The notes beneath the pieces were generated by a model. It did no database searches and had not been told where the DNA came from. It saw only the letters and a list, made by a program, of their open reading frames with translations. Shown piece after piece: positions 1 through 13,800 of a stretch of 64,000 nt of DNA (the first letter of the stretch is position 1; every line of letters begins with the position of its first letter). The stretch lies in NCBI GenBank assembly GCA_030063045.1, contig JAQSEB010000041.1, positions 1,054,001 through 1,118,000 of the forward strand, given 5' to 3'. Both the position numbers and the translations under genes were made by a program. The stretch is from Pratylenchus scribneri. Its lineage: Eukaryota; Nematoda; Chromadorea; Rhabditida; Pratylenchidae.

Positions 1-257
1 ATTTAATATCGGTTTAAAATTGAAATTTCATAGACTAAATCGCCCATAACCAATCAAATAAACTCATTCTCGAGCCTAATATAGGTTGCCTAAAAATCGT
101 AATTTCCAAAATTAGCTAGCCCAACACATCTATGTAGCTAATTCCCTGTAATAATCCAATTCCCAAAAATAAACTTCTCACACAAAAATAAGCTAAAGCC
201 CCCAACATATCTAGCTAATTAGTAATTACCAGAAATTAATCAATTTCCAAAAATTTA

Positions 258-644
258 ACTGTTAACACAGGTAAACCTCGTGGCGATCATCATCATCATC
301 AACCTCGTCCCACACCCACACAAGGCCAACAAGGTGGTGGTGGCCATCATCATTCATCACATTCCTCCTCCTCCCATCATCATCCACCACCGCCTCAACA
401 ACAAAAACAAACCCCTCAACTCCTTTGCATGTCCGGCCGAATCCCGCATTCCCATGAGCAACGGTTGGCGGAGTTGGGTGCACGGCATTCGAATGTGGCC
501 CGGCCAATGGACATTTTGATGAAAAGCAGGAGGAGGGGGGCAAAGGCCGGTGCCGAACCACCAAAAGTAATAACAGTAGCAGATGGGACGATGACCATCA
601 AAAAAGGGCATGGGCCGTCAAATTTGGCAATGGGAAGAAGATGA
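258..644 (+). CDS. Last exon of a His/Pro/Gln-rich protein (5' part outside window)
   Basis: An acceptor (cacag) at 257 opens a frame that runs to a TGA at 642-644, about 128 residues. It starts with a histidine-rich stretch (KPRGDHHHH), then polar His/Ser and Pro/Gln runs (SSSSHHHPPPPQQQ), then a basic, less biased tail (AELGARHSNVARPMDILMKS, then RRRGAK) ending GPSNLAMGRR. A possible AATAAA poly(A) signal lies near 755. Codons look normal, unlike the antisense frames over the same bases. I do not recognise the protein; it could be the cytoplasmic tail of a larger protein. It converges on the minus-strand gene ending at 1839. Confidence 0.6.
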   Translation, partial: TVNTGKPRGDHHHHQPRPTPTQGQQGGGGHHHSSHSSSSHHHPPPPQQQKQTPQLLCMSGRIPHSHEQRLAELGARHSNVARPMDILMKSRRRGAKAGAEPPKVITVADGTMTIKKGHGPSNLAMGRR

Positions 645-1838
645 AAAAACACAAAAGAAGAAGAGATGATATCCGAAACTGCCATTTTTAATTATACTCC
701 CTCCACATTCACCCCTTTATTTTCACTGTTACCGTATTTCTTTTTATTTAAAGAATAAATAAAATTGTCTAAATATTGCACTTGGGTTGGGGGATTGGGA
801 TTGGTTTTTTTGGTACAAAATACCCGAAATTGCTGAAATGAGGCCATCAAAATCCAACAATGCTGATGATATTAGATTAGTGCCCAAATTTCCAAATTCG
901 CGTTAATTGAATTTACTTCTAGTTGGAAATGGAAATATAATGGAAATTTATTAATTAATTGAATAGTTCCAAGGAAATATAGTGGGGAAAGTGAATACTA
1001 ACTACAATATTGTAAATTCGCACCAATTCATTCAAAATCTTCGGGAAGTTTGAGAACACATTTTCCATAAATAATTGGTCCAGAAAAACAAATTGTCATG
1101 AGCACAAAAATGGAGAGGGGGAAGGGCGGAGCCACAAAAAGAAAAGACCTCAAACTGCCATTTCAATTATTTGGGAATTCCGAAATCGGAACTATACAAT
1201 AATTTCCACTGAATACAATGAATATTTTTTTTATTTATTAAAGAAAATAAAAATGAAACAAATTTATTCATCGTCAATAGTGAGAATAATTAAAATTGAA
1301 TTGATTGAAAGGCTGAATTAAATCTGAAGAAATGGCATAAAATTATATAGAATTTAGAGGTTTATTTCGTTTGAAAAAAGGAGGAGGCATTGATTGGGTT
1401 GAATGAATGAATGTGTTCTCCTTTCTTCTAAATACTACCTATTTATTCTATATTAGTCCCTTTGCTCACAGTCGATTTTGCGAATTTGTCGGTTTGAATG
1501 AAAACCCGGTTTTCGGTTTTTGAAAAAAATGCTTTTTTCGGCTTCGATTTCTTCTATTTTCGATTTTAAAAAGCAAAAATTCCCAATTTCAATTTTAAAT
1601 TTTTCATCGATTTTCTTAAACCGAACCGACTGTGAACAACCCCTACTTTAAATTCCACACTCTAATTATGCCAGTCCATTTCATTACATAAATTAAAATT
1701 AAAATAATTAATAATATAATAAATAATAAAATTTATATTGTTTATATCAATCAATATTATGTATTTTCCAAGGAGCAAGGACCCGTTTTTGTTTGTATAT
1801 TTGGATTATTTGTGTGTGCCAATGCCATATGCCAATCA
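645..1838. other. Convergent intergenic region
   Basis: This is AT-rich sequence between the ends of two converging genes, presumably carrying both 3' UTRs. I see no coding frame. A TTTATT near 1440 would read AATAAA on the minus strand. Confidence 0.5.
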
Positions 1839-4800
1839 TCAGAATAACAAAAAGGAGCACGTGGCCACCATCATCAATGAAAATGATGTTGCTATTCCAA
1901 ATTGCATTTCACTACCACCACCACCGGCAGCTCCATTTCCAATTTTTTTCGGTGTTATGTTACTGTCATTTGTGGCCACCGTAATTGAAATTGTGGTGGT
2001 GCTGGTCATCGATTGATTGGAATTTTCCACGGTCGTTGTTTTCATAGTTGTGGGGTACTTAATTTGGAAAAAAAAATAAATAAAAATGGCAAAAAATGTA
2101 CAGTATTATTCCTATTAGAAGACCAGTCACTAATAGAAGACCACCCTAGAGAGTCTCTGAAACTTATATAAGCCCATGGGCTTCTAATAGAATAAATATA
2201 GTAGTCGAAAAGCTTAAAAAGGTTTCAATAGTTTTTCCTAAACCCCCAAACCTTATATCCAATCGATAGGTCTCAAAAGACGCATCAATTGGTATATAAT
2301 TTATATCATGGCATGGTTTGATCAAAATTTACGGGGATTAAACCGTTTTTTAAATCAGCTTATGATTTTTGGTTCAAAACTAATTTAAAATTGGTTAAAC
2401 CTAACATAAGCCAAATCATAATCAAACAATGGTGGTTTTTTTCAAAAATTAAGGATATTAAACCGTTTGAACCGGTTTTGGTTTTAAACCGTTAGAACTA
2501 TTTTTCAGTTTTTGGTTTAAAACTTAAAAATTGGTTAAATCAAAGCGGTCAAAAATTAAAAAGGTTCTTTCACCTTTTAAACCAGCTTATGATTTTTGGT
2601 TCAAAACTAATTTAAAATTGGTTAAACCTAAGCCAAAACATTATTAAGCGATTGACCCGAAATATCGATTGGGTAAATGGTTTCGGGGTCTGGGACATAT
2701 CATTGAACCGTTATAAATCTTTTCGCCATTGTCAATGTTTTTTCATCATTTCAAACATTTCCCATTGTTATGGTCACCTTTTCCCCATCATCAACTTTAA
2801 CCAATTCTTCCTCCACTCCTTCCATTGATCCATTTTTGGCCAAAATTGGTCTTTGATCAGCGGAAAATTCCACTTCCGGCGTTTTTGGCATTTTTGCCAC
2901 GCCATTTGTGGTGAATTGGCCAAAATCGGGTGGCGAAAGGGAACAACCCGGTTGGAATGCATTGGCCCATCCATTGTAGAGTTCAAAAATGTGCAACAGT
3001 GCATCCTCACCGCAGTCCGAATGAATCTATGAAAGGAAGGGGAGAATGTGTTTTTCTGATACTTGGCCCCCATTCTTTTGGCCATATCTCGAGAAGGAAG
3101 CAACCAATTCAGGAAGGGGATATGCCATTTTAAAGCCCTAAATGTCCTCTAAAAAGTGGCCAATTCTAATTTGTTTTTGAAATGTTAAAATAATTTCTAA
3201 AATAAGCGGCTTTTCCTCCAACAAACAAAATCGGGTTTATTCCACTCAAAGACATGAAACTTTTTTTAAAGTCTGTATTTTATCAAATTTAAATTGACTA
3301 TTTTTAGAGGACACTTTGTGCTTTGAAATGATATATTGCCTTTCCAAATTGATTAATGTCTCGTTGAGTTATTTGTCAAAAAGCGAAGAAGGTATTGAAT
3401 CATCCATCCCCTTTCCCATAATATCTTTGAGTTTATTTCACTCAAAGAATTTTAATTTTGCCTGAATTTTATGAGATTTAAATTGACAATTTTATAGAGG
3501 ACACTTTAGGCTTCAAAACTGGTATATAGCCTTCTTCTTAGATTGGCAATTGCCTCGGTAAGTAAAGACCAAAAACCAAAGGTATTGAATGATCTAGCCC
3601 AGTGGTCACTATTCAAAATCTTCCCAATAAAAAAAAAGATTGAAGCCAATTTTTTAAAATTTAGATTTTAGGCTGCTTTGTAGAGAGGACACTTTGGGCT
3701 TTCCATTGGTATATCACCTTCTCAGATTTGGCTGTGCCTCTTTGAGATATGCGTCAAAAACCAATGCAGGAATTAATCATTTATCCCTATGGAATTATTC
3801 AAAATTTTCTATATTAAAACAAAGGGATATTTTTGAAAATTTAAAATGGTCAAATTGTGGAGAACATTTTCAAATGATATATTTCCCTTCTAAATTGCAC
3901 ATAATCTTGTTGAGATATAGAATCCAGGCAACTTCTGCTGAATGACCTAACCCAATGGCATTATTCAAACTTTTCTCCAATAAAAAATTTTGATTGAATT
4001 TTATTAAAAAAGCAAAATTATAGAGGACACTTTAGGCATTCCAATGGTATATCGCCTTCCCAAATTGGCAATTTCCTTGTTGTGATATGGGCCTAAATCC
4101 AAAGATATTGAATCAACCCCCTCCCCTCCCATTCTATTTCATTTTTAATTTTTGCCAATTTCCTAACCAATCTTCGCCACTATCATTTCAAAATTAAAAT
4201 GGCACTTTGTTAAGGACACTTTGGGCTTTCCAAAGGTATATCGCCTTCCCAAATTGGCTAATGCCTCGTTGATATATGTGTCAAAAACCAATGAATACAT
4301 ATATTGAATTATTCTCTATTTCTCCCCACGACTCCCAATATTTCATTTTAACCAATTTCCTAAAAATCTTCCATACTCTCATACTTACTATTATGGCCTA
4401 ATTGTAGAGAACACTTTGGGCTTTTAAGTGATATATTGCCACCCAAAATTGGCCAATGTCTCATTGAGATATGGATCAAAAACCGAAACAGATATTGAAT
4501 CAATCCCTCCCCCCCCTAGACTCTCAATATTTATTCCATTTTTGGAACTAATTACCCAAAAATTTAACTCCCACTAATTTCTACCATTTTTGCGGTGCAT
4601 TGCAGCAGTTGATCAATGCCGACACAAACTTTTGGGCCCGCCTCCTTTCCCAGCAAATCCACCCCACGGAATTGGTCCAAACATTGACGGCCTTCGGCCT
4701 TTTCGGTGACCGCCAAAAGGCATTGGCCGAATTGGCGTTGATCACGCGAAGAAATCTGCACATTTGAATAAAGAAATTCTGATTTCGAAAAAATATGGAA

Positions 4801-7800
4801 AATGTCTAAAAAGTATTGAAATTGTCGAAAAGATTATAACGGTTCAAGACCCCAAAACCATATACTCAATCGATAGATCTCATCGGGGCGCACCGATTGA
4901 TAATTAATTGGCTTAGATTTAACCAATATTAGTTTTGAGAAAAAAACCATAAAACCGGTTCAAATGGTTTAAAACCATAAAACCGGTTCAAATGGTTTAA
5001 AACCATAAAACCGGTTCAAATGGTTTAAAACCATAAAACCGGTTCAAAACCAGTTCAAATGATTTAAGACAAAACGGTTTAAATGGTTTAAAATAAAACC
5101 AAAACCGGTTCAAGCGGTTTAATATCCTTAATTTTTGATCAAAACATGTGAAACGTCTCGTCGAGATCTATTGATTGTATATAATTTGTGGATTTATTAC
5201 ATTTCTATACTTTTTTCAACATTGTCAAGTCAATTTTTTTCGACGACATCAATGAATGATAAAGACACAGACCTCCCTTTGGCAAACTGCCTCAGCCATG
5301 AACAATGCGGCACCGGCTGCCGGCTCGGGGCGGCATTCCAATTTCTGTTGGAATGAATGGAGTCAAATTTAGATATTTTTTTTATTTATTTGTAATATTT
5401 TAGTAAAAAATTTTTTTTAAAAAAGAAAAAAGAGATCTCAAAATCCCTCTAATCTTCCATCTCATTTAATTCTTTTTAATTCCCAAATTAAATGTTTGTT
5501 AATTTTAAAGATTTTCAAAGAATTATTTATATACAGTATATATACTATGTCGAAAGATAGGGCATTTTCCGCTCTATTAATTAAACCGTACCAAGATTAC
5601 CCAAAAATGGTTGGGATTGAAGGAAGTTATTAATCGCAAAGATTGGGTGCTCTCAAAAGCAAGGAAGGGAGGGGACCATAAAGAATAGGTGAAGATACCA
5701 CCCACAAGGCATTTCCTCTTCCCTTTTGTTGACTGCTGTGGTAGAGGGTAGAGTTGGACCCCCGGGGACGGGATCCCCGAAACTGGGAATCCCCGACCAT
5801 TTCCCCCGAAAATTTGAATCCCGAAAATTCTCCCCCGAACTCATCCCCGCCCCGGGGATCACTCTACTAGAGGGACACAGTTCTGCTATCGTATTTTTTT
5901 CTATTTCCCAAATCAACAACAACTCAGCAGATGGCCTAAAAAGGCGCCATTTTACACCAATGATTGCTTGGGAGAATTAAGTTTTTAAGTTATTGGCATA
6001 AATGACTAAATATATTGCCTTCTCCAAATGATAATTGAAAATGGCGAAGAAAATCTTTTTCCCAGAACCTAACCTCAACACAAGGTCGGAATTGGCCACT
6101 GGCCACGGTGCAATATTCATCCCATCTGGATTGATTGCCAATGATGGCAATTGGCCTTGGCCTGAACCGGTCCATCGCCGCCTCACACTCCAAATAGGCA
6201 ACCAATTGGGGTTCAGTGCATCCAGTTTGTAGGGTTAATCCGGGCGCTTCCAATTGGCATTTGGCACCGGGCACAATCTTTGAAGGCGAATTTTGGAGGA
6301 ATTATTGATTTATTGATTGGACAATTTATGTTTAATTCCCAACTTTTTGCCATTTAAAATTACTCATCAAGGACAGAACTAAATTAGATGATTTTAGTAT
6401 TAAATTAAAGAGCAGACTTTTGGCTATCAATTGATATTAATTTTATTTAAATTGGTTCAAAATTGATAAAGTTATGGCTAAAAAACCACTTAAAATTACG
6501 CTAACCTTAAGTTAAGGTAATTTTAGATGTTTTTTTTGGGCACAACTTCATCAATTCTGAACCAATTTTAAATAAATTTTAATTTCATTTAATAGTCAAA
6601 AGTCCGCTTTTTAATTTGATAACAAAAGATTTAAAATTAATTTAGTTTTTGATGAGTTATTAATTATAAACGGAGCGCCAAGTTGAGATGTTTTCGATAA
6701 TTTTAGCATTATGATTTTGGTTTTTGGTTCATATCTCAACGAGGCGATTGCCAATTTTTGAATGCTATATACCATTGGAAAGCTCAAAGTGTCCTCTACA
6801 AATTAGCCATTTTAATTTTTATAAAATCCAAGCTTTAAAAAAAGTTACATGCCTTCGAGTTGAATGAACCCGAATATTTGTTTGTTGGAGGAAAAGCCGC
6901 TTATTTTACAAATTGTTTTAAAATTTCAAAAACAATTAGAAAAGCCACTTTTTAGAGGAAATTTAGGGCTTTCAAATGGCATATCGCCTTCCTAAATTGG
7001 TTAATTTCTTCTTGAGATATGGCCAAAATAGTGGCCTTCATTTATTAAAACTCACTTGGGCCAAATATTCATTGGTGGCGGAAAACACAAATTCCAACGC
7101 ATCCGGGCCACAATCGGCGAATATTTGCTGGGCCATGCATTGACTGGTGGCATTGACAGCTTCACAAAAGTGTTCATCCTCGTCCGTCAATTTATACTCA
7201 ACACAGGGTTGGCCTCCCTCAGATTCGGTGGCCGCTTTTAGGCACTCAAATTGATGGGCAAATTCCACTTTGGATGAACATAATTTTGTGCCCAATGCAC
7301 GCATTGCTCTTGCCTTTCCGTATGGTTCCTATTTTGAGGGCAAATTTTTTTAATTTACACTCAATTTCTTCCGAATGTCAAATATTTGTCTTGTCATCGA
7401 GTCAATTTGGCGCCGTTTAAAATAACTCATCAAGGAATGAACCAATTTTGGTGATTTTTGTATCAAATTAAAGAGCAGACTTTTGGCTATCAAATTAAAT
7501 TTATTTTATTTAAATTGGTTCAGAATTGGCGAAGCTATGACCAAAAAACAAAAGAAAATTTTAGCTAATCCATATTAAAGGTCATTTTAAATGTTCTTTT
7601 GGCCATAACTCCAAATATTTTGAACCAATTTAAATAATTGGATAGCCAAATGTGTTCGCTTTAATTGGGTACTAAAATCATCAAAATTTGGTTCCTTCCT
7701 TTTATTGAGTTATATTTTAAAAGGGCGCTAGGTTGACCCAATGAATCCCCAATTTTCCCCTCCCATTCCCATTTCCCAACTTCTGCTTCGCATGGCCTCG

Positions 7801-10800
7801 TTTCCAGTTCACATTTTTGCATTTTCTCCAAATCCAAACAAAATTGGTCCAATTCATTTGTTCTTTGATTTGTTTGGCTCAAATTCAGCAACAAAATTGG
7901 GGCAAATTCATATTTGGAAAGGAGGAATGTTTGCTGACAATTTAGTCGATTTTGACTACAAAAAATAATAAAAAATGGTTTAGATTTTTTAAAATTTTCC
8001 AAAAGACACTAAATTTGGCTTTTGGCTTCAAGAATTATCCTAGAATTTCCATGTGGTACTCAAAGAACGATCCTATCTTTGGACGGGGTAGCCCCCAACT
8101 TGACGCCGTTTATAATAACTCATCAAAGACTGAACCAATTTTGATAATTTTTATTATTAAATTAAAGGGCAGACTTTTGGCTATCAAATGAAATTAATTT
8201 TATTTAAATTTGTTCAGAATTGATGGAGTTGCGTCCAAAAAACCATTTAAAATTATTTTGATGATGTATTTGCCTAATTTTCAGTTGTTTTTTGGCCATA
8301 ACTTCATCAATTCTTAGCTAATTTAAATAAAATTAATTTCATTTTGATAGCCAAAAGTCTGCCCTTTAATTTGGTACCAAAATCATTAAAATTCGTTCAT
8401 TCCTTGATGAGTTATTATAAACGGCGCCAAGCCACTCCAAGATTGATAAAGAAAGAGGCATTGCCTTAAAATGTTCAAAATCAAAATATATCCCAATAAA
8501 AAAACCCATAAAAATACTCAAAAAAATGTGCGCTTATTTCATCCGTAAATTCCCATATATTCTCTTTTAATACCCCCTGGGGAATTAATTTTCAACCTCA
8601 CAAAAATTGGTTGGGTCTAATTTCTTAATTTGTTTACATTTTTGAAAACAAATTATTATGGAATTTTATATACATAGCTTTAGGGGGAAATAAGAGAAAG
8701 CAATAAAAATTTTTCTTTTACAGTTCATCCTATCAGCAGGAGATATGTATGAGACCCCAAAGTCGGGGGTGGGGAATTATTAGTAGGGTTAATTACCCAC
8801 CGAGCGGGTAACGTGTAATCGGGATGCGGGTAACGGTACGGGTAGGCTACCCTGGTAAATTACCCGCGGGTACTACCCGTCCCCGCTCTCGTTAGGGATA
8901 CTGTAATTTTTTTTGAAATTTTTTTACTCAAATTTAAAAAAAAAACAAAATAAAAAATTAAACTTTTTTTTTTTCTGTACTAAAATTCTTTTATTTTAAT
9001 TATATTATTTATTTATATAAATGACCATCATAATGGGCATGGTTGTCACTTGTCATCTCCAATAAATAAAAAAATCCCGCATACGGATCCAAAAAAATGG
9101 CAAAAATCCGGTAAAAATGGGTTGGGTAATTTGTCAAAAATCCTTGTGGGTACCCTACCCGCATACCCGACCCGCCAACGGGTAATTAACCCTAATTTAT
9201 TAGAGACTGGGATATTAAAAGAGAATTTATACGATATAAAGTGGTGGAATTGTTATTATTTTTGGGGAATTGGAAGGCAGGAAAATTTGAGGATGGCTAA
9301 CCGAAGTTGTTGATTGCACGTTTGAGGGGCCTAAAAACGGGAAAAAATATCATAAATTTTAAATGTTCAAAAAATTCAAAGGACTTGTTGCTGAATTTGG
9401 GCTGGAGGAGGCGGCTGGGCGCCCAACGGGCAATCCGCCTGCGATTTTGAGGCCAAAACCCGTAGAACATTCAACGGGACGGGGCCACATTCGCGCAAAA
9501 CAATTGGCTGAATGCATTCAACAAATTTGGGCAATGCCGTGCGCAAAGCGGTCAAATTCAGCTGGCGAAGTGGGCCCAAATGTGTTCGAATGCATTGGCC
9601 AAAGTCCGGGTTGGAGACCTTAAAAAAATATTGGTGGATTTGAGAAATATATGGAAGGGGGAAGGACTTGACGAAAAACGCAGCCCAAATTGGCGTCAAT
9701 GGCAGCGCCCACATCCGGCTGGTCACAAATGCCGGCACCGGATGCCAACAAACAACTTTAATTATAGAAAGATGAATTTAAATTTTAATATTTTTATGTT
9801 ATTTTTATTTTCATTTCATCGGGAATTCTAGTAAATCATAGTTCAGCGACTTAGAAGGTGGCATTTTTCAATATTTTGAGCTATTATTTGGCCATAGTTC
9901 AACGAGACATTAGCCAATTTTGGAAGGCGATAAAGCATTTTAAAGCCCAAAGTGTCCTCTACAAAGTGACCAGTTTAAATTTTGTAATTCTAGTTTTCAA
10001 AAAAGTTACATGTATTTGAATGGAATAAACCCGAATATTTGTCCTGTTTGAGGAAAAGTCGCTTATTTTGCCAATTGTTTAACATTTCAAAAACAATTAG
10101 AATTGGCCACTTTTTAGAGGACATTTTGAGCTTTCAAATGGCAAATCTCCTTCCTGAATTGGTTGCTTTCCTTTTTGATATATGACCAAAGGAATGGATA
10201 AGGTACTGAATAGTCCTGTTTCATTCTTTTTCTCTAATTTTGTCGAATCATAGTTCAGAAATTAATAAATTAATTCGAATGATCAAAAGTGTTTTTTAAT
10301 AGGCCAAAATGTTAATTTATATATTAATCATTCTTTAAATATGATTTTTTGCCATATTTAGAAGGGGGGGGGGGGAACTACCTGGAAATGGTGCATTCCG
10401 ATTTGAGAATGGGGCCAATGCATTTTTGAAATTGGGCAGAAATGGAACAGCCTTAAAAAATAATAACATAAAAATGGCATTTTATGGGCATAGGACATCA
10501 CCTTGTTGAAAGAGATTGGCCAATCCATTCAAATTCTTCAACAATGTTTGCATTCCACCCTGTGAAATAAATTAACAAAAATAATTCAGTATCTAATAAG
10601 TTGGCTATATCTCGAGAAGGAAGTAACCAATTCAAGAAGGCGATATGCCATTTGAAAGCCCAAAATGTCCTCTAAAAAGTGGCTTTACTAATTGTTTTTG
10701 AAATGTTAAAATAATTTGCAAAATAAGCGGCTTTTCCTTCTCCAAACAAATTCGGGTTTATTCCATTCAAAGACATATAACCTTTTTAAAGCCAGTATTT

Positions 10801-13800
10801 TATAAAATATAAAAAGTCCATTTTGTAGAGGGCACTTTGGGCTTTTCATTGGTATATCGCCTTCAAAAATTGGCAACTGCCTCGTTGAGATATGGCCAAA
10901 TAATTTAAGCAAATACTTAGTCAATCATCCCCTAACCAATTCAACGGAACACGTTCAGCTGGGCGACGGCGCTTGTAGCTCAATAAGGGCTAAACTGATA
11001 TTGATGATTTTGGTGTCAAATTAAAGAGCACACTTCTGACTTTCGATAGATATAAAATTTATTTGAATAGGTTAAGATTTGGTGGAATTGTGTTCAAAAA
11101 ACCATGAAAAATTCGCAAATTTCTAAAAGTAGTCTTAATGGTTTTTTAAGTACAACTCTGCTAATTTTGAACACAACCGGTACTAATGGAGATTGGCCCC
11201 TACGTGGGAAAGGATGAAGATGATGATGAAGAAGAAGATGATGATGAAGCTTAGGTGATCTTCTTAATCATCCTCATCATCATCCTCATCATCATCTTCT
11301 TCATCATCATATTCATCCTTTCCCACGTAGGGGCTAATCTCCATTCATACAACCAAATAAATTTTAAATCTATCGAAAGCCAGAAGTGCGCTCTTAAATT
11401 TGATACCAAAATCATCAATATCGGCTTCGTCCTTAATTAGCTACAAGCGCCGTCGCTCAAGTTGGGAAGTCGCCCAGTTGTTTTAGCGTATCGAATTCAA
11501 CAAGGAATTTAATCAATTATTATGATTGGCTTTCAGGCAATCTTTTACCCCATCTACAATATTCTCACATTTCTTCCTTTCCTCTGTGAGCATTTTCTCC
11601 CCAAGGAATTATATTTGATTTTGGGTTTTTTGACTTAAACATATTCCTCAAAAAGAATTTTTCCACACTCACATTGAACATTCCATCCAATTGTGCACTC
11701 AAATTGTCAATTGGGATTGCGCATTGTTGCACAATTTTGGATTGATCCTGGGAACAATTTTGGCCAAGAGAAATGGCAGAGGCTTTAAAAGAAAAATTTT
11801 AAGAGGGATTAAACGAATGAAGGGAAGAGGTGGGACATCCCAACATGTCGCCTTGACGCCGTTTTTAATAATTCATCAAGGAATGAACCAATTTTGATGA
11901 TTTTGGTATCAAATTAAAGGGCAGACTTTTGGCTATCCAAAGAAATTAATTTTATTTAAAATAGTTCAAAATTGATGAAGATGTGCCCAAAAATCTATTT
12001 AAAAATTTCGCAATCCATAGTAAAGGTCATTTTTAATTGTTTTTTTTTTGGCCATAATTCCACCAGTTTTGAACCTAAATTAATTTACTTGAATAGCCAA
12101 AAGTCTGCTCTATGATTTGATACTAAAATCATCGAAATTGGGTTCAATCCTTGATTAGTTATTTCAAATCGCGCCAAGTTGGCCTCATGCTGAGATGGGT
12201 TATTCCCTGCTGAAGGGACTGACCCAAAGTGGACTGTGGCGATGGCAAATCAATTTGGGATGACACAATGGAACATGTCGGCTCCAGTGCCCCCGCAAAT
12301 CGGCCAACATATTCGCGCACAAATTGCCCAGCCTTTTGCCCGCATTTTGCCTCAATTTGGGGGAGGGCACAGGAAAGGAGTTGGCCGGAAGAGGGGCAAG
12401 CCTCTTGGGGTGAGGCTCGCGAAAATGTCAAAACACACTCGCGCAGCTCAGGCTGGTGAGTGACACGTCGAAGGCATTGACGAATCTTCGGTGGGAGGGA
12501 GGTTATTTGATTTGTGGCCGATTTATAAAATTGATCTATAATTCAATAGATTCCCTTATGGTAAATTTCAAATTGATTTAAGTGGTTTGAATTTAATTAT
12601 AAAATATGGCAAATTAAATTTTTGGGCTTTAAACTGGTTTGTTTGTGTTTTAATTAAAACCGATTGATCAATGAATTTCTTGTGTTAACCAGCAGTTTGG
12701 CCAATTTAAATTTCGGTATATTAAACCGGTTTGACAAATGAAATTTTGATTCTTTTAACAAGTTTAGTTGACTAAAAGTTTAATGAGCCTTTAAACCGGT
12801 TTAATATTATTAAAAATTAAATAAATCTGGCTCAGCTCTCATTTTTTTTTTCGCACAATTCTAATTTCAGCATCTTCTAATTAGCGTATAACCTTGAACT
12901 CTATCCATTCGTTAGAGTCTCTCTAAGATTTCAAATAGATTTAAGTGGTTTAAACCAAAGTTATGTCCAGCTAAAATTTTGAGTTTTAAATTGGTTTGAC
13001 TGTGATGAAATTTTTGGTTTTATTAAAAACTATAATTTTAGGTTTTAAACCGGTATTATTAAAAACTATAATTTTAGGTTTTAAACCGGTATTATTAAAA
13101 ACTATAATTTTAGGTTTTAAACCGGTATTATTAAAAACTATAATTTTAGGTTTTAAACCGGTATTATTAAAAACTATAATTTTAGGTTTTAAACCGGTAT
13201 TATTAAAAACTATAATTTTAGGTTTTAAACCGGTATTATTAAAAACTATAATTTTAGGTTTTAAACCGGTATTATTAAAAACTATAATTTTAGGTTTTAA
13301 ACCGGTATTATTAAAAACTATAATTTTAGGTTTTAAACCGGTATTATTAAAAACTATAATTTTAGGTTTTAAACCGGTATTATTAAAAACTATAATTTTA
13401 GGTTTTAAACCGGTATTATTAAAAACTATAGTTTTAAACCGGGGTTTAGTCAGCTGTCTAATTGAAAAATTGAATTTTAAACCGGTCTAATATTTTTAAA
13501 ATGAATTAAATTTGGCCAGAACAATTCCCAATTCCCATCGACCATGACAAATCTAATCAATCATAATTAATGTTTTATATGAGAGATATGGCCATTTTGA
13601 TTGATCACAAAATACTATGTATACCTTATACTAACTATTTTAATTAATGGAAAACAAGATAGAGCTGAAAATCAAAATTGACTACAACATTATGGCCTTT
13701 TTTGGGTGGATTACATCGAGGAATTGTTGATGGCCGGCACCGCAGGCGAATTCAAACATTCCGGCCATTCCCTTGGACCAAAGTGGCACACATTGTGGAG

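Noticed and set aside
262..564. Minus-strand frame opposite the first exon
   Set aside because: It is a shadow of the histidine-rich plus-strand exon; its acidic aspartate runs are the complement of CAT repeats.
12996..13490. 164-codon plus-strand frame with 12-residue repeats (LLKTIILGFKPV)
   Set aside because: It is produced by a 36-bp tandem repeat inside an intron of the minus-strand gene; the unit length keeps the frame open by chance.
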